Positions 26,063-36,409 of a DNA stretch of 64,000 nt are shown here, piece by piece. The position numbers and the translations under genes were made by a program. The DNA comes from Pseudosulfitobacter pseudonitzschiae (GTDB taxonomy: Bacteria; Pseudomonadota; Alphaproteobacteria; Rhodobacterales; Rhodobacteraceae). The stretch lies in assembly GCF_002222635.1 (NCBI RefSeq), contig NZ_CP022415.1:3038001-3102000 (forward strand). The letters run 5' to 3'. The notes under the pieces were generated by a model. That model searched no databases. It was not told where the DNA came from and was given only the letters and a program-made list of their open reading frames with translations. Each line of letters opens with the position of its first letter. The stretch's first letter is position 1.

Positions 26063-26943
26063 ATGCAGACACGTTGGACTTTTCTTTGCGGCAAGATACT
26101 GAATGCCCTCATGCCGTCAACGTCAACACACCCTGATGTCAAGTTTAAGCGCCACGTGGTTTTAGGAGCCACAGGGCGTTTGGGCGCTGTTCTACGCCAG
26201 TTCTGGCAGGGGGACGCGGTGGTGTGGCAGACCAGAACCGAAAGGGTCGGCTTTCACAAGGTGGATATTCTGAACGATCCCAAAGGGTTGAAAGATCTGT
26301 GCGTCGGCGCAGACAGTATCTTGTGTCTGGCGGGCGTGATCGGCAACGCGGCCCATACATTGCAGTATAACACCGATCTGGCGATTGCCGCGATTCAGGC
26401 AGCACAGGGTGCGCGGGTGTTTCTGGCCTCATCTGCATCGGTTTACGGCGCGGGCGGAGCGAATTTGTATGAAACGGACGCTTGCGTGCCAGTGTCGCCC
26501 TATGGTCAGGCAAAGCTGGCGATGGAACAATCCGCTCTGGCGACCGGCGCACCAGTGACATGCCTGCGCATCGGCAATGTGGCCGGTTCTGACGCAATCT
26601 TGGGCGGTTGGCATAACGGCATGACGCTGGACGCGCGTCCTGATGGCAGCACGCCCTGCCGCAGCTACATTGGGCCGCAGACTTTTGCCCGCACGTTGGC
26701 GTTTGTGATGGATGCCAAAGCACCCCCCCGGTGCTCAACATTGCGGCTCCGGGGGGGGTGCAAATGGGCGCTGTGCTGGATGCCGCCGGACTGCCCTGGC
26801 AGCCACGCACGCCTGGCGATCATGTGATCTGGGACGTGACCCTGAACACCGACACGCTTGCCACATTGGTCCCTTTTGCCCCAAGCTGCAGTACCGCCGA
26901 AGGCATCGTCGCCGATTGGCATCAGGCACAAGGCCCAAAATGA
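26063..26943 (+). pseudogene. NAD-dependent sugar epimerase/dehydratase, frameshifted
   Basis: The first part, from 26063 (alternative start 26111), has the Rossmann motif VVLGATGRLG, SSASVYGAGG and the YGQAKLAME catalytic Tyr/Lys. It stays in frame to about 26729. The matching C-terminal part continues in another frame: PVLNIAAPGGVQMGAVLDAA to TGA at 26943. The switch coincides with a run of seven C at 26723-26729; one added or two removed bases would restore the frame. As read, the product loses its true C-terminus. It may be inactivated, a sequencing error, or a slippage site. The stop of the second part overlaps the next gene's start, so the original gene was coupled to it. Confidence 0.75.
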
Positions 26944-27605
26944 CATGGCACAAGCGCATATTTGACCTGTTTTTTGCCAGCTTGCTGGTGATCATCCTTG
27001 GTCCGATCATCCTGTGGCTGGTCTGTTATATACTGATCAAACAGGGTCGGCCGCTGTTCTATGTCTCGGAACGCATGAAAACGCCGACCCAACCCTTTGG
27101 CTTGTGGAAATTCCGCACCATGACTGTGGTCAACGAAGACGCAGGCGTGTCTGGTGGTTACAAGCAGCAACGGATTACCCCGCTGGGTGCAAAATTGCGG
27201 GCCAAGCGGCTGGATGAATTTCCGCAGCTCTGGAATATCCTTAGGGGCGATCTCAGCTTTGTCGGACCGCGCCCGCCGCTACGCGAATACGTCGAACGTT
27301 TCCCCGAGCTTTACAGTGAAGTGCTGAAATCACGACCCGGAGTAACCGGACTGGCCACCATTATGTTCCACAAACACGAGGATTGGCTTCTTGCTCGGTG
27401 CGAAACGCCAGCGGAAACTGATGACATCTATACGCGCATCTGCATCCCGCGCAAAGCCCGGCTGGATATTATGTATCAGCGCAACCAGTCGACCTGCTGG
27501 GACATTGATCTGGTTTTTCAGACCATCGGAAACCTGTTTCGCAGGCGGCGCTCCATCACAGAGACTTCTGATGGCTTACACAGTGGACCGGATCGTTCTC
27601 CGTAG
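26940..27605 (+). CDS. bacterial sugar transferase (polyprenyl-phosphate sugar phosphotransferase)
   Basis: 221 residues from ATG at 26940. One N-terminal membrane helix (LFFASLLVIILGPIILWLVC) is followed by the conserved catalytic domain: KFRTM, LRAKRLDEFPQLWNILRGDL and SFVGPRPPL, ending SRPGVTGLA. This short WcaJ/PglC-like form transfers the first sugar phosphate to undecaprenyl phosphate at the inner membrane and starts a repeat unit. It overlaps the preceding epimerase by four bases and belongs to the split exopolysaccharide locus. Confidence 0.93.
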   Translation: MTWHKRIFDLFFASLLVIILGPIILWLVCYILIKQGRPLFYVSERMKTPTQPFGLWKFRTMTVVNEDAGVSGGYKQQRITPLGAKLRAKRLDEFPQLWNILRGDLSFVGPRPPLREYVERFPELYSEVLKSRPGVTGLATIMFHKHEDWLLARCETPAETDDIYTRICIPRKARLDIMYQRNQSTCWDIDLVFQTIGNLFRRRRSITETSDGLHSGPDRSP

Positions 27606-27773
27606 ACCCATAGTCTCATCATATTCTCTATTCTTTAACTATTGATAGCCAAACTGCTGGCTAATCATGCTGCGTGTGCATTGCGCCGGTGCAGCGTCCC
27701 AGACTGGTTTGGCAAAGCGTTGAACCGAAATACGCTGATACCCGTTTAGCTTTCCAAATCGTGGGGACACTAC

Positions 27774-29687
27774 ATGTTGAGCTTCGTTAAATCTTTGTCG
27801 CGTTCCCAAAAGCGTAACATCATGCTTGCGGTCGATTCAATGTTGGTGCCGCTTGCGCTTTTGCTGGCATTATCTCTGCACAGCAGCGGCGGGCAAAGCA
27901 TACTTTCGATGATGCTGGCCTATTTGCCGGTTTTGCCCGTTTTTCTGGTTATTTCGGGGGCATTATCTGTGCTGCTGGGCGTTTCGACAATCCAACTGAA
28001 CGCTTATGAATCGGCGGCAATCGGTTTGACAGGTGCCTATTCCGTGGCGCTGGTGTTGGTGTCTGTCTTGTTGACCACCGCGGCGCAAATTCCGGTCACG
28101 GTGGCAACGCATATCGTTTTTGGCACCAGCTTTTTCATCTTTTCGGTCATCAGCCGCGCGGTATTATTGCAAATCGTTCTGGCGATCTATCGCCGGTCCG
28201 CGGTCCGTTGCCGCGTTCTGATCTATGGTGCGGGCACGACGGGCACCCAGCTGGTGTCGGCGCTGCGCAACCATGAAAAAATCGAACCCGTCGCCTTTGT
28301 GGATGACAGCAGAGCACTGCACGGCCTGGTGGTCGCGCGTCTGCCGGTCTATTCGCCGGTGCGCATCGCGGAAATCGCCGCCGAAAAGCAGATTGACCGC
28401 GTTTTGCTGGCCCTGCCGTCACTCAGTCTTCCGAAACAGGCGCAAATCTCGCGGCGGTTGCAGAAAATGGGGTTTGAGGTTCAAGCTTTGCCCTCCTTTG
28501 CACAGCTGATCGGAGAAGAGGCGCTGGTCGATAAGTTGACCGATGTCGAACCGAAACTATTCCTGAACCGCGATGAAGTCTCAAGCGTCACGGGCGCGGG
28601 TGGAATCGAAAGCTACGAGGGCAAAACCATCCTGATTTCAGGCGCGGGTGGTTCGATCGGGTCGGAATTGTGCCGTCAGGTTTTGCAGTGCCACCCAGCG
28701 AAAATGGTGCTGTTCGAACTAAGCGAAGTGGCCCTGTATAAAGTTGATATGGAACTTCGGCAAATCGCCGAAGATATAGAAGTTGAGATTGTTCCGGTTC
28801 TGGGAACTGTCACCGACACGCTGCAGGTGCGGCGCATTCTGACGAAACACAACATTCAGGTGGTGCTGCACGCTGCCGCCTACAAACATGTGCCCCTGGT
28901 CGAAACCAACCCACTGACAGGTCTGACCAACAATGTGCTGGGCACCCAGACTCTCGCCACAGAGGCTGCGACCGCAGGAGTCGAGCGGTTTATCCTGATC
29001 AGTTCGGACAAGGCTGTGCGCCCGTCTAACGTTATGGGCGCGTCCAAGCGTCTGGCGGAATTCGTGGTGCGTGATCTGGCCACGCGTGTCCCTTTCGGCG
29101 AAGGACCAATTTATACGATGGTGCGCTTTGGCAACGTTCTGGGGTCGTCAGGCTCGGTCGTGCCACTGTTTCAAGAGCAACTGCGCCGTGGCGGCCCGAT
29201 CACCGTGACCCACCGCGATGTGTCGCGCTATTTCATGACCGCACAAGAGGCCGTGCATCTGGTGCTGCGCGCCGGTGCCATGGCCAAAGGCGGTGAAATC
29301 TATGTTCTGGATATGGGCAAACCAGTTCCCATCGAACGCCTTGCCCGTCAGGTCATTGAAAGTGCGGGCTATACGGTGCGCGACGCCAACTACCCCGAGG
29401 GTGACATTGAAATCGAATTTACCGGCCTGCGCCCGGGCGAAAAAATGACCGAAGAATTGTCCCTGACCGGTAATATGGTCGGCACCGGTCACCGCAAGAT
29501 TTTTTCGGCAGACGAGGCGGCCTTGTCTGAAATCGAAATTGCAAGCGCGCTGCGCAGTTTGCGTGCGGCCCTTGCTGCCAGCGATGAACAGGCCGCCAAG
29601 GATGTCGCGATGCGCTGGGTTGAAGGGTATTCACTTGCCGTGCGCGAGCAGTTTGAAAACGCGCCAAAATTCAACCCGATGTCATGA
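27774..29687 (+). CDS. CapD/WbpM-type nucleoside-diphosphate-sugar epimerase/dehydratase
   Basis: 637 residues. The N-terminus has four membrane helices (to about residue 130), then a CoA-binding-like domain (VLIYGAGTTGTQLV) and a C-terminal SDR domain. The latter has ISGAGGSIGSELC, HAAAYKHVPLVE and SSDKAVRPSNVMGASKR, in which the usual SDR Tyr is replaced by Met in MGASK, as in the WbpM group. Such proteins act as UDP-GlcNAc 4,6-dehydratases or C6/C4 epimerases for surface sugars such as QuiNAc or FucNAc. It would supply the sugar for the transferase upstream. Confidence 0.92.
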   Translation: MLSFVKSLSRSQKRNIMLAVDSMLVPLALLLALSLHSSGGQSILSMMLAYLPVLPVFLVISGALSVLLGVSTIQLNAYESAAIGLTGAYSVALVLVSVLLTTAAQIPVTVATHIVFGTSFFIFSVISRAVLLQIVLAIYRRSAVRCRVLIYGAGTTGTQLVSALRNHEKIEPVAFVDDSRALHGLVVARLPVYSPVRIAEIAAEKQIDRVLLALPSLSLPKQAQISRRLQKMGFEVQALPSFAQLIGEEALVDKLTDVEPKLFLNRDEVSSVTGAGGIESYEGKTILISGAGGSIGSELCRQVLQCHPAKMVLFELSEVALYKVDMELRQIAEDIEVEIVPVLGTVTDTLQVRRILTKHNIQVVLHAAAYKHVPLVETNPLTGLTNNVLGTQTLATEAATAGVERFILISSDKAVRPSNVMGASKRLAEFVVRDLATRVPFGEGPIYTMVRFGNVLGSSGSVVPLFQEQLRRGGPITVTHRDVSRYFMTAQEAVHLVLRAGAMAKGGEIYVLDMGKPVPIERLARQVIESAGYTVRDANYPEGDIEIEFTGLRPGEKMTEELSLTGNMVGTGHRKIFSADEAALSEIEIASALRSLRAALAASDEQAAKDVAMRWVEGYSLAVREQFENAPKFNPMS

Positions 29688-29855
29688 CGGCGTTTGGTCA
29701 GTTCTCGCCAGAACGCTGCGCAAAAGGTCGCTAAGATCAAGGACAGATGCCACTGCAGAATGCGTGGGTAGCGCAACAACAGTGCAGGCACACTAAAATT
29801 CAAAAGGAAGCCTCGACTAGGCGCGCCTAATAAATTGCACCAGCAGCAACGATGC

Positions 29856-30389
29856 TCAGTTCAAAAGCCCCTCAATCACCCCAGTGACTTCCGCCGACAT
29901 AGGACGGGTGCGCGCGCCCCATGTTGCGGTGACCTGACCGTCCGGTCCAATCAGCACCTTGTGAAAATTCCAACCCGGGACAAAGCCGGTCTCGGCTTTC
30001 ACCCCAGCATAGAATGGATGCGCCTTGGCGCCACGCACGTGGGTGATGTCGGTCATCGGCATATCCAGCCCGAATGTCAGTTCGCAAAACGCCTTGACCT
30101 CTTCGGAGCTGTTCAGCTCTTGACGGAAGTCGTCAGATGGTACGGCCAGCACGACCAGTCCCTGCGCCTTGTACCGGTCATAGAGCGCCTGAAGTTCGGC
30201 GTATTGCGGAGTAAAGGCACATTGCGAAGCAGTGTTCACCACCAACACCGGTCGCCCCGCCCAGTCACCTGTATCAATCGTGCCACCGTCAATACTGTCA
30301 AAGCTGTACCCTGCCATTCCGGCCCACGCGACGCTTGCGAACCAGAAGCTGGTCAGTAACGCGGAAAACAATCGGGCGAAGGCACGCAT
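29856..30389 (-). CDS. glutathione peroxidase, exported form
   Basis: 177 residues from the ATG at 30389, which has AGGAGA upstream. A signal peptide ends around FWFASVAWAG. The catalytic Cys is in NTASQCAFTPQY. Asn/Trp positions of the active site also look conserved, with VPGWNFHKVLI near the end. It should reduce peroxides in the periplasm. It is divergent from msrB-msrA, so the locus groups oxidative-damage functions. Confidence 0.9.
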   Translation of the reverse strand: MRAFARLFSALLTSFWFASVAWAGMAGYSFDSIDGGTIDTGDWAGRPVLVVNTASQCAFTPQYAELQALYDRYKAQGLVVLAVPSDDFRQELNSSEEVKAFCELTFGLDMPMTDITHVRGAKAHPFYAGVKAETGFVPGWNFHKVLIGPDGQVTATWGARTRPMSAEVTGVIEGLLN

Positions 30390-30537
30390 GTGAAATCTCC
30401 TGCCGGCTAAAAAAGATACGGGCGGCAGGGCTAAACGGATCACTGTCCTTTGTGTTATCGTGTTGTAACATCCCTTTGATTTTCCCCGCGACGCCCCATT
30501 TAATGGACAAAGTAACTCTGACCCGAAGGAGGCACCA

Positions 30538-30987
30538 ATGGCCACTTATACAAAAGATCCCGACGCCATCGCGCGCCTGTCGCCCGAAGAATTCCACATC
30601 ACCCAACAAAGCGGCACCGAGCGCCCCGGCACCGGCAAGCTTTTGGACAACAAAGAACCCGGCATCTACGTTGACATCGTCTCGGGCGAGCCACTGTTCG
30701 CGTCAGCTGACAAATACGAAAGCGGCTGTGGCTGGCCCAGCTTCACCAAGCCGATCGAACCCGCCCATGTGAACGAATTGCGTGATTCCAGCCTTGGTAT
30801 GATCCGCACTGAAGTGCGCAGCACCCACGGTGACAGCCACTTGGGTCACGTGTTTCCCGACGGCCCCCGTGACCGCGGCGGCCTGCGTTATTGTATCAAC
30901 TCGGCGTCTTTGCGGTTCGTCCACCGTGACGACATGGAAGCCGAAGGCTATGGCGACTACATCAACCAAGTGGAGGACGTGGCATGA
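30538..30987 (+). CDS. msrB: peptide-methionine (R)-S-oxide reductase MsrB
   Basis: 149 residues. [19 protein letters not shown] and the catalytic [11 protein letters not shown] are all present. The two CxxC pairs that hold zinc in the E. coli enzyme are replaced (VSGE and STHGD), so this is the zinc-free form. It repairs R-methionine sulfoxide in proteins. AAGGAGG precedes the start. The stop overlaps the msrA start (ATGA), giving a coupled pair that covers both sulfoxide stereoisomers. Confidence 0.96.
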   Translation: MATYTKDPDAIARLSPEEFHITQQSGTERPGTGKLLDNKEPGIYVDIVSGEPLFASADKYESGCGWPSFTKPIEPAHVNELRDSSLGMIRTEVRSTHGDSHLGHVFPDGPRDRGGLRYCINSASLRFVHRDDMEAEGYGDYINQVEDVA

Positions 30988-31490
30988 GCGACGCACGCGC
31001 AGTATTGGCCGGCGGCTGTTTCTGGGGAATGGAAGATTTGATCCGCAAACGGCCCGGCGTAAAATCCACCCGTGTCGGATACACGGGCGGTGACGTTCCG
31101 AATGCGACCTATCGCAACCACGGCACCCACGCCGAGGGCATCGAGATCATCTTTGATCCTGCCGTTGTTTCGTACCGCGAGTTGTTAGAGTTCTTCTTTC
31201 AGATTCATGACCCGACCACGCCCAACCGCCAGGGCAACGATGTCGGCCTAAGCTATCGCTCGGCGATCTACTACGTCGATGACGCGCAAAAAGCCGTGGC
31301 ACTGGACACCATAGCGGACGTCGAAGCGTCGGGCATCTGGCCCGGTAAAGTCGTGACAGAAGTGGAACCGGTTGGCGACTTTTGGGAAGCCGAACCAGAG
31401 CATCAGGACTATCTGGAACGCATCCCCAATGGCTATACATGTCACTTTGTGCGTCCCGGTTGGGTGCTGCCCCGACGCGCGGCAGAATAG
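30984..31490 (+). CDS. msrA: peptide-methionine (S)-S-oxide reductase MsrA
   Basis: 168 residues. The catalytic motif [12 protein letters not shown] begins near residue 10, followed by GVGY-type [14 protein letters not shown] and [11 protein letters not shown]. It repairs S-methionine sulfoxide. It is the second gene of the msrB-msrA operon. Confidence 0.96.
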   Translation: MSDARAVLAGGCFWGMEDLIRKRPGVKSTRVGYTGGDVPNATYRNHGTHAEGIEIIFDPAVVSYRELLEFFFQIHDPTTPNRQGNDVGLSYRSAIYYVDDAQKAVALDTIADVEASGIWPGKVVTEVEPVGDFWEAEPEHQDYLERIPNGYTCHFVRPGWVLPRRAAE

Positions 31491-31506
31491 ACCCTAAAAA
31501 GGCAAA

Positions 31507-33513
31507 TCAGCCGTCCGCCACGCGCGGGCGGCCTGACGCTTCGACGGTAAGCGTCGCTTCGACAAACACCTGCCGTGCTTCGGCTTCGGCGGTGCGAATG
31601 TCCCGCTCAACTCGTATCTGGATATCCCCTGCACCGGCTGCCTCGGCGTCCGAACGGGCTGCCGTGCGCAGGGCCGTTTCCAGCCGTGTCAGAGCCGCGT
31701 CCGAGGCCATGAAATCCTCGGGGCCGCTGTCCAGATGCACGCGAAACCGCCCTTCGCTGGGCGAGGTTACAGTCCCACTGCGCCGCATCGTCACCCGCCC
31801 CACGACCGCGCCGATGGCATTGGCAACACCTGCGTGTTCCGGCAGGATCATCTCACACCCCATCAGGTCGCCCACCGCCGGATAATAACTGGCAGCCGAT
31901 GCACCCAATCCGATCACGGGCACGTTCAGGCCGGTATCAATCCGCACAACACCTGCGTGGCGCCCCAACCCGCGTTGCATCAGCACATGGCGGGCCAATA
32001 CTTCGGCGGACAGACCAAAATCCTGCGGATCTTCGGAAAAAGCAGCCTCTAACAAGGCCAATCCGGTCTGGTGGGTCAACTGATCCACGATAATCTGCGC
32101 CACTGCCTGCGGATCACGCGCCAGCATCACGCCTGCGCCTGTTCGCCGTCTGCCGAACAGTTCCAATGCCATCCGCGCTGCATCTGTGTCCCACGCAGAG
32201 ACCACACCCAGCTCATGCGCGGCATCCGAAGGTGTCACACCTGCGACCTGCACCAAACCACGCTCGACCAAACGCTTGAGCGCGCCTGTCTCCATGCGTG
32301 ATTTCAACACCTTGCCCAAAGGCCAAACGCCGGTGCCGATCCGGTTCAGCAGATCCGCATCCCGTTCAGGCAGCCCGTGCGCCTCGACACCCTGAACCGC
32401 GCGGACAAATCTGGCGTCATGTTCCCCCGGTGTAGCGCTGCGTAATTGCTGCTCTAACACTGGCAAAACCACGTCTGCGGCCTCGTGCGCTATCAACGAC
32501 ACAGGCAACAGCCTGCGCGGTCCCAGCGTCACCCCACCTTGCAACCCCTCGACGGTGAAATGCACCTCACTGTCGCCGCCCAGCCCCGTGGTGCGCATTG
32601 CCACCGCTTCGACCATTGTCCGGTACGGGCCCACCCGCGCACCGGCCGGGTCAATCGCCGGACGCCCGTTCTTCAGCATCGCCACGTCCGTCGTCGTCCC
32701 GCCAATGTCACTGACCAAAGCTGTCTCGGCCCCTGTCATCCAACGCGCCCCGACAATCGACGCCGCAGGTCCGCTCAGGATCGTTTCGATTGGCCGAGCG
32801 CGGGCTTGTGCCGCACTCATCAGTGCACCGTCACCACGCACCACCATCAACGGCGCAGTTATGCCCAGATCCGCCAGCACCTGCTCGGCCCGCTTGATCA
32901 GCCGCAGTGTCAGCCCGATCAGCCGCGCATTTAGCACTGCCGTCAGCGCCCGCTTTGGACCGTTCAGCTTGGCAGACAGTTGGTGCGACGCCGACACAGG
33001 CCGCCCGGTGATCTGCGTGACCAATTCCGCCGCCCGAACTTCATGCGCCGGATTTCGTGTACCGAATTGTGCGGCCACGGCAAAGCCGCTCACATCTTCC
33101 TTATGCGTCTCTAAAAAGGCGATCAGTGCGGCTTCGTCCAGTGTGGCCACCTGCACGCCAGCATGGTCATGCCCGCCGTCCAGCACAATATAGGGGTCAC
33201 CCTTCAACGCCTCGCGCAGTCCGTGTGCATCCAGATCCCGCTCGCGAAATCCAATATAAACCAGCGCCACGCGACCGCCCTGCCCCTCGACCAGCGCATT
33301 CGTGGCCAGTGTGGTAGACAACGACGCCATCGTGACCTGTTCGGCAGCCACCCCCGACTGTGCCAGCACCGCACGCACCGCCGCACCAACGCTAATCGCC
33401 AGATCCTGCCGCGTGGTCAGCACCTTGGCGCTTGCAATCACCACCTTCTCGTCACGAATCAACACCGCATCTGTATAGGTTCCGCCTGTGTCTACACCCA
33501 ACAAGATCGCCAT
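31507..33513 (-). CDS. hydantoinase/oxoprolinase-family protein (HyuA-like)
   Basis: 668 residues. The N-terminal ASKHA-type phosphate loop ILLGVDTGGTYTDAVLI is followed by Hydant_A motifs LSTTLATNALVEG and SDIGGTTTDVAML. The family includes N-methylhydantoinase A and 5-oxoprolinase subunits, which open cyclic amides using ATP. No HyuB-like partner gene is adjacent, so the substrate is open. Its ATG overlaps the queG stop by one base (TGATG), showing co-transcription with an unrelated tRNA-modification gene. Confidence 0.88.
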   Translation of the reverse strand: MAILLGVDTGGTYTDAVLIRDEKVVIASAKVLTTRQDLAISVGAAVRAVLAQSGVAAEQVTMASLSTTLATNALVEGQGGRVALVYIGFRERDLDAHGLREALKGDPYIVLDGGHDHAGVQVATLDEAALIAFLETHKEDVSGFAVAAQFGTRNPAHEVRAAELVTQITGRPVSASHQLSAKLNGPKRALTAVLNARLIGLTLRLIKRAEQVLADLGITAPLMVVRGDGALMSAAQARARPIETILSGPAASIVGARWMTGAETALVSDIGGTTTDVAMLKNGRPAIDPAGARVGPYRTMVEAVAMRTTGLGGDSEVHFTVEGLQGGVTLGPRRLLPVSLIAHEAADVVLPVLEQQLRSATPGEHDARFVRAVQGVEAHGLPERDADLLNRIGTGVWPLGKVLKSRMETGALKRLVERGLVQVAGVTPSDAAHELGVVSAWDTDAARMALELFGRRRTGAGVMLARDPQAVAQIIVDQLTHQTGLALLEAAFSEDPQDFGLSAEVLARHVLMQRGLGRHAGVVRIDTGLNVPVIGLGASAASYYPAVGDLMGCEMILPEHAGVANAIGAVVGRVTMRRSGTVTSPSEGRFRVHLDSGPEDFMASDAALTRLETALRTAARSDAEAAGAGDIQIRVERDIRTAEAEARQVFVEATLTVEASGRPRVADG

Positions 33514-34541
33514 CAGGCTGTTCCCTTCAATCTCGCCACTGCCCAGCGCGCCGCATCGGCCACCGTCGCATCCGCATCTTCACACAGTGCCTGAGCCGCC
33601 GGTAGTAGATCCGCGACACCTGAATTTCCGATTGCGTACAATACGTTGCGGACAAATCTATCCCGACCGATCCGCTTGACTGGAGAACCGGAAAATCGCA
33701 ACCGAAACGCTGCATCGTCCAGCGCCACCAGTTCGGCCAGAGGAGGCGCACCCACCCCGCCGTGATAGCGCATATCGCTGGCCGCAACCGCGAACTTGTT
33801 CCACGGGCAGACCGCCAGACAGTCATCGCAGCCGTAAATGCGGTTGCCCATCTTGGCCCGCAGCTCCAGATCCACCGGACCTTTGTGCTCAATCGTCAAA
33901 TAGGAAATACAGCGCCGCGCGTCCATCTGGTAGGGGCCCGGAAACGCATCGGTCGGGCAGACATCCAGACAAGCCGTACAAGACCCGCAATGCCCCACTT
34001 CGGGCGTGTCGGGCTCCAGTTTCAGCGTCGTAAAAACAGAGCCTAAAAAGGCCCAATTTCCCCAATCACGGCTCAGCAGGCTGGTGTGTTTGCCCTGCCA
34101 TCCCAACCCCGCCGCCTGCCCCAATGCCTTTTCCGGCACGGGTGCTGTATCGACAAAAACCTTGATCTCGCCTCCGGAGGTCTCAATCAACCACCGCCCC
34201 AATCGTTTAAGCCGTTTCTTGACGATGTCATGATAATCGCGGCCCTGCGCATAGGATGAAATCACGCCGCGCTCACGTGCTTCCAGTAAACTCATCGGAT
34301 CGTATTCCGGCGCATAGCTTTCGGCCAACATGATCACCGACCGCGCTTCGGGCCACAGCGCTGCGGGGTTGCCACGCCAGTGCATCCGGTCTTCCATCCA
34401 GCCCATCTGGCCGTGATAACCTGCCGCAACAAAGGCCTCTAATCGCGGCGCTGCCTCTGGCACTGAATCCGGCCTACAGACACGCGCCATCACAAACCCT
34501 TCTTCAAGAGCGCGGGCGATGACCTGTTGCTTCAGGTCCAT
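33513..34541 (-). CDS. queG: epoxyqueuosine reductase QueG
   Basis: 342 residues. Two [4Fe-4S] motifs are visible: [16 protein letters not shown] and [13 protein letters not shown]. The N-terminal cobalamin-binding domain includes [18 protein letters not shown] and the C-terminus has HEAT-like repeats. It performs the last step of queuosine synthesis on tRNA, in the cytoplasm, using cobalamin. It sits between a GST gene (72-base gap) and the hydantoinase gene (1-base overlap). Confidence 0.95.
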   Translation of the reverse strand: MDLKQQVIARALEEGFVMARVCRPDSVPEAAPRLEAFVAAGYHGQMGWMEDRMHWRGNPAALWPEARSVIMLAESYAPEYDPMSLLEARERGVISSYAQGRDYHDIVKKRLKRLGRWLIETSGGEIKVFVDTAPVPEKALGQAAGLGWQGKHTSLLSRDWGNWAFLGSVFTTLKLEPDTPEVGHCGSCTACLDVCPTDAFPGPYQMDARRCISYLTIEHKGPVDLELRAKMGNRIYGCDDCLAVCPWNKFAVAASDMRYHGGVGAPPLAELVALDDAAFRLRFSGSPVKRIGRDRFVRNVLYAIGNSGVADLLPAAQALCEDADATVADAARWAVARLKGTA

Positions 34542-34613
34542 GTCGTCTCTGATTCAAGAAATCCCCGAATAGGGCCGCAGGGCAAAAAGCGTGGCCCCGG
34601 TATCGCGTGTGCC

Positions 34614-35279
34614 TCAGAAGTCGAGGTCATTGTAATGCCGTGGGGGCGGAAAGCCGGGAACCTGATCGGCCAGAATATTGCGAAACGCCGGACGGCTTTT
34701 GATCTTGGCATACCAGTCCTTGACCACCGCCGACCGGTTCCAGTCAACGTCCGAAATATAGTCCAGCGAAGACAGATGCGCCGCAGCCGCGAAATCGGCC
34801 AGCGTCATTTGATCGCCCGCCAGCCAACGGCGATGGTCTAACAGCCATGTCATGTAATCCAGATGGTATTTGATCGCTTTGGCTCCAGCTTTCACATTCT
34901 TCGAATCAGGATAGCCCTGCCCCATCATCTTTTTGTTCACCCGCTCGTAGAGCAGTTTCGACGTGACCTCGTTGTGAAATTTATCGTCGAACCAATTGAC
35001 CAGTCGCCGCACCTCCAGCCGTGCGACCGGATCCTTGGGCAACAATGACGGCTCGGGCCGTGTTTCTTCGAGATACTCGCAGATCGGGCCGCTTTCCGAC
35101 ATGGTGATACCGTCCAGTTGCAGCACCGGCACCTTGGCGGCAGGGTTGCGGCGCAAAAAGTCGGCGTCAGCCTCCCAGTATTTCTCTTCAACCAGATCAA
35201 CCCCGATCTTCTTCTCGGCAAGGCTTAGACGGACCTTGCGACAGAACGGGGACAGGGGAACGTGAAACATACGGGCCAT
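34614..35279 (-). CDS. glutathione S-transferase family protein
   Basis: 221 residues. An N-terminal thioredoxin-fold starts FHVPLSPFCRKVRLSLAEK (Ser/Cys at the activating position), with KVPVLQLDG and ESGPICEYLEE (glutathione-binding). The helical C-terminal domain has GDQMTLADFAAAAHLS. Substrate unknown. It is upstream of queG on the same strand. Confidence 0.9.
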   Translation of the reverse strand: MARMFHVPLSPFCRKVRLSLAEKKIGVDLVEEKYWEADADFLRRNPAAKVPVLQLDGITMSESGPICEYLEETRPEPSLLPKDPVARLEVRRLVNWFDDKFHNEVTSKLLYERVNKKMMGQGYPDSKNVKAGAKAIKYHLDYMTWLLDHRRWLAGDQMTLADFAAAAHLSSLDYISDVDWNRSAVVKDWYAKIKSRPAFRNILADQVPGFPPPRHYNDLDF

Positions 35280-35340
35280 AGAACATCCGCTGATAGGTGA
35301 AAGAAGCGTTCACCTTCCTTGCACGGGCAGACGGACCTTT

Positions 35341-36066
35341 TCAACTCTGGAAACAGGTTGCCCGACCATCCACGTCGATTGTTGCCGCCCCATCCAGTAC
35401 AGCGGCGGCGCGCCGCCGGACGGAATTGCTGGGGTTGCTGGCGGATCGCTCTTTTGGCAGCGGCAAGATGGCCGCCAGACGCGCAGCCTGCACATCGCTC
35501 AGCGCTTCGGGACCGACGCCAAAATAGTGACGGGCAGCCGCTTTGACGCCAAACACACCCTCGTCGAATTCGACCACGTTCAGATAAACCTCGATGATCC
35601 GGCGTTTGGACCACAGTGCCTCGACCAATGGTGTCATCAGCGCCTCAAGTACCTTACGCGACCAGTTGCGCCCATGCCAGAGATAGACGTTCTTGACGAC
35701 CTGCTGGCTGATCGTCGACGCGCCACGGCCAGACCCCTCTGCGATGGCGGTACGAATTGCGATCAGATCAAAACCCCAGTGATTGCAAAAATTCGCATCT
35801 TCAGCAGCAACGACGGCACGAGCCATTGCAGGGGCCACGTTCTTCAACGGCACCCATTGCTGATCAAGCGCGCCAAGACGGCGCGATTCCTGCATCATGT
35901 AAATGGTAGTGGGCGGGTTCACGACCGAAAACAGCAACACCAAAGTCACCATCAGAAGAAAGACAACACTGACAGTCCGCAGCCACCAGCGAAACAGCAG
36001 CCGCGTCCATCGGGGGCGCGCTGCCGTTTTGGTCTTGGTGCTTTTACGGGTCTTTTTTCGGGCCAT
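35341..36066 (-). CDS. mtgA: monofunctional peptidoglycan transglycosylase MtgA
   Basis: 241 residues: a basic N-terminus rich in Lys/Arg, one membrane helix (VSVVFLLMVTLVLLFSVV), then a GT51 domain with the catalytic Glu in AVVAAEDANFCNHWGFD and GRGASTISQQVVKNVYLW. It polymerises lipid II into glycan strands at the inner membrane. It is separated from GST and transcribed on the same strand. Confidence 0.94.
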   Translation of the reverse strand: MARKKTRKSTKTKTAARPRWTRLLFRWWLRTVSVVFLLMVTLVLLFSVVNPPTTIYMMQESRRLGALDQQWVPLKNVAPAMARAVVAAEDANFCNHWGFDLIAIRTAIAEGSGRGASTISQQVVKNVYLWHGRNWSRKVLEALMTPLVEALWSKRRIIEVYLNVVEFDEGVFGVKAAARHYFGVGPEALSDVQAARLAAILPLPKERSASNPSNSVRRRAAAVLDGAATIDVDGRATCFQS

Positions 36067-36409
36067 CCATCAGCTATAGACGTCCCGTTACAGGCCCGCA
36101 ATCTTTGGGTTTGCCAGCTTACAAAAGCCCGCAGTGCTTAAAATCCAACCAAACCTGTTCATGGTTACAACTACTGCGGTGCACCAGGGTAGGCGTTGTC
36201 CTCCACAGATAGACCCTAGATGTTGCGACTTTCAAAAGATGAGGCGCAAAATGCCAAAAGCTGTGGCACAACGACGGCGTGAATTCAGAAAAGTTTAAGA
36301 AATACCAAATCGTTAATAGGTCCGATTGCGCCTGACTTCGTGCTAATCTCTTCGAACGGCACAGTTGTCGTATTCTGCAACTCCCGCAACGCAATATGGA
36401 GACCTCGGG
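36067..36409. other. intergenic region upstream of a small hypothetical gene
   Basis: 343 bases with low coding signal, AT-richer near 36290-36330. It should hold the promoters of mtgA (minus) and of the small protein (plus). No riboswitch or repeat was recognised. Confidence 0.4.

Noticed and set aside
29818..29829. Palindrome TAGGCGCGCCTA after the CapD-like gene
   Set aside because: It has no loop for a terminator hairpin and no T-run; a short chance palindrome is likely.
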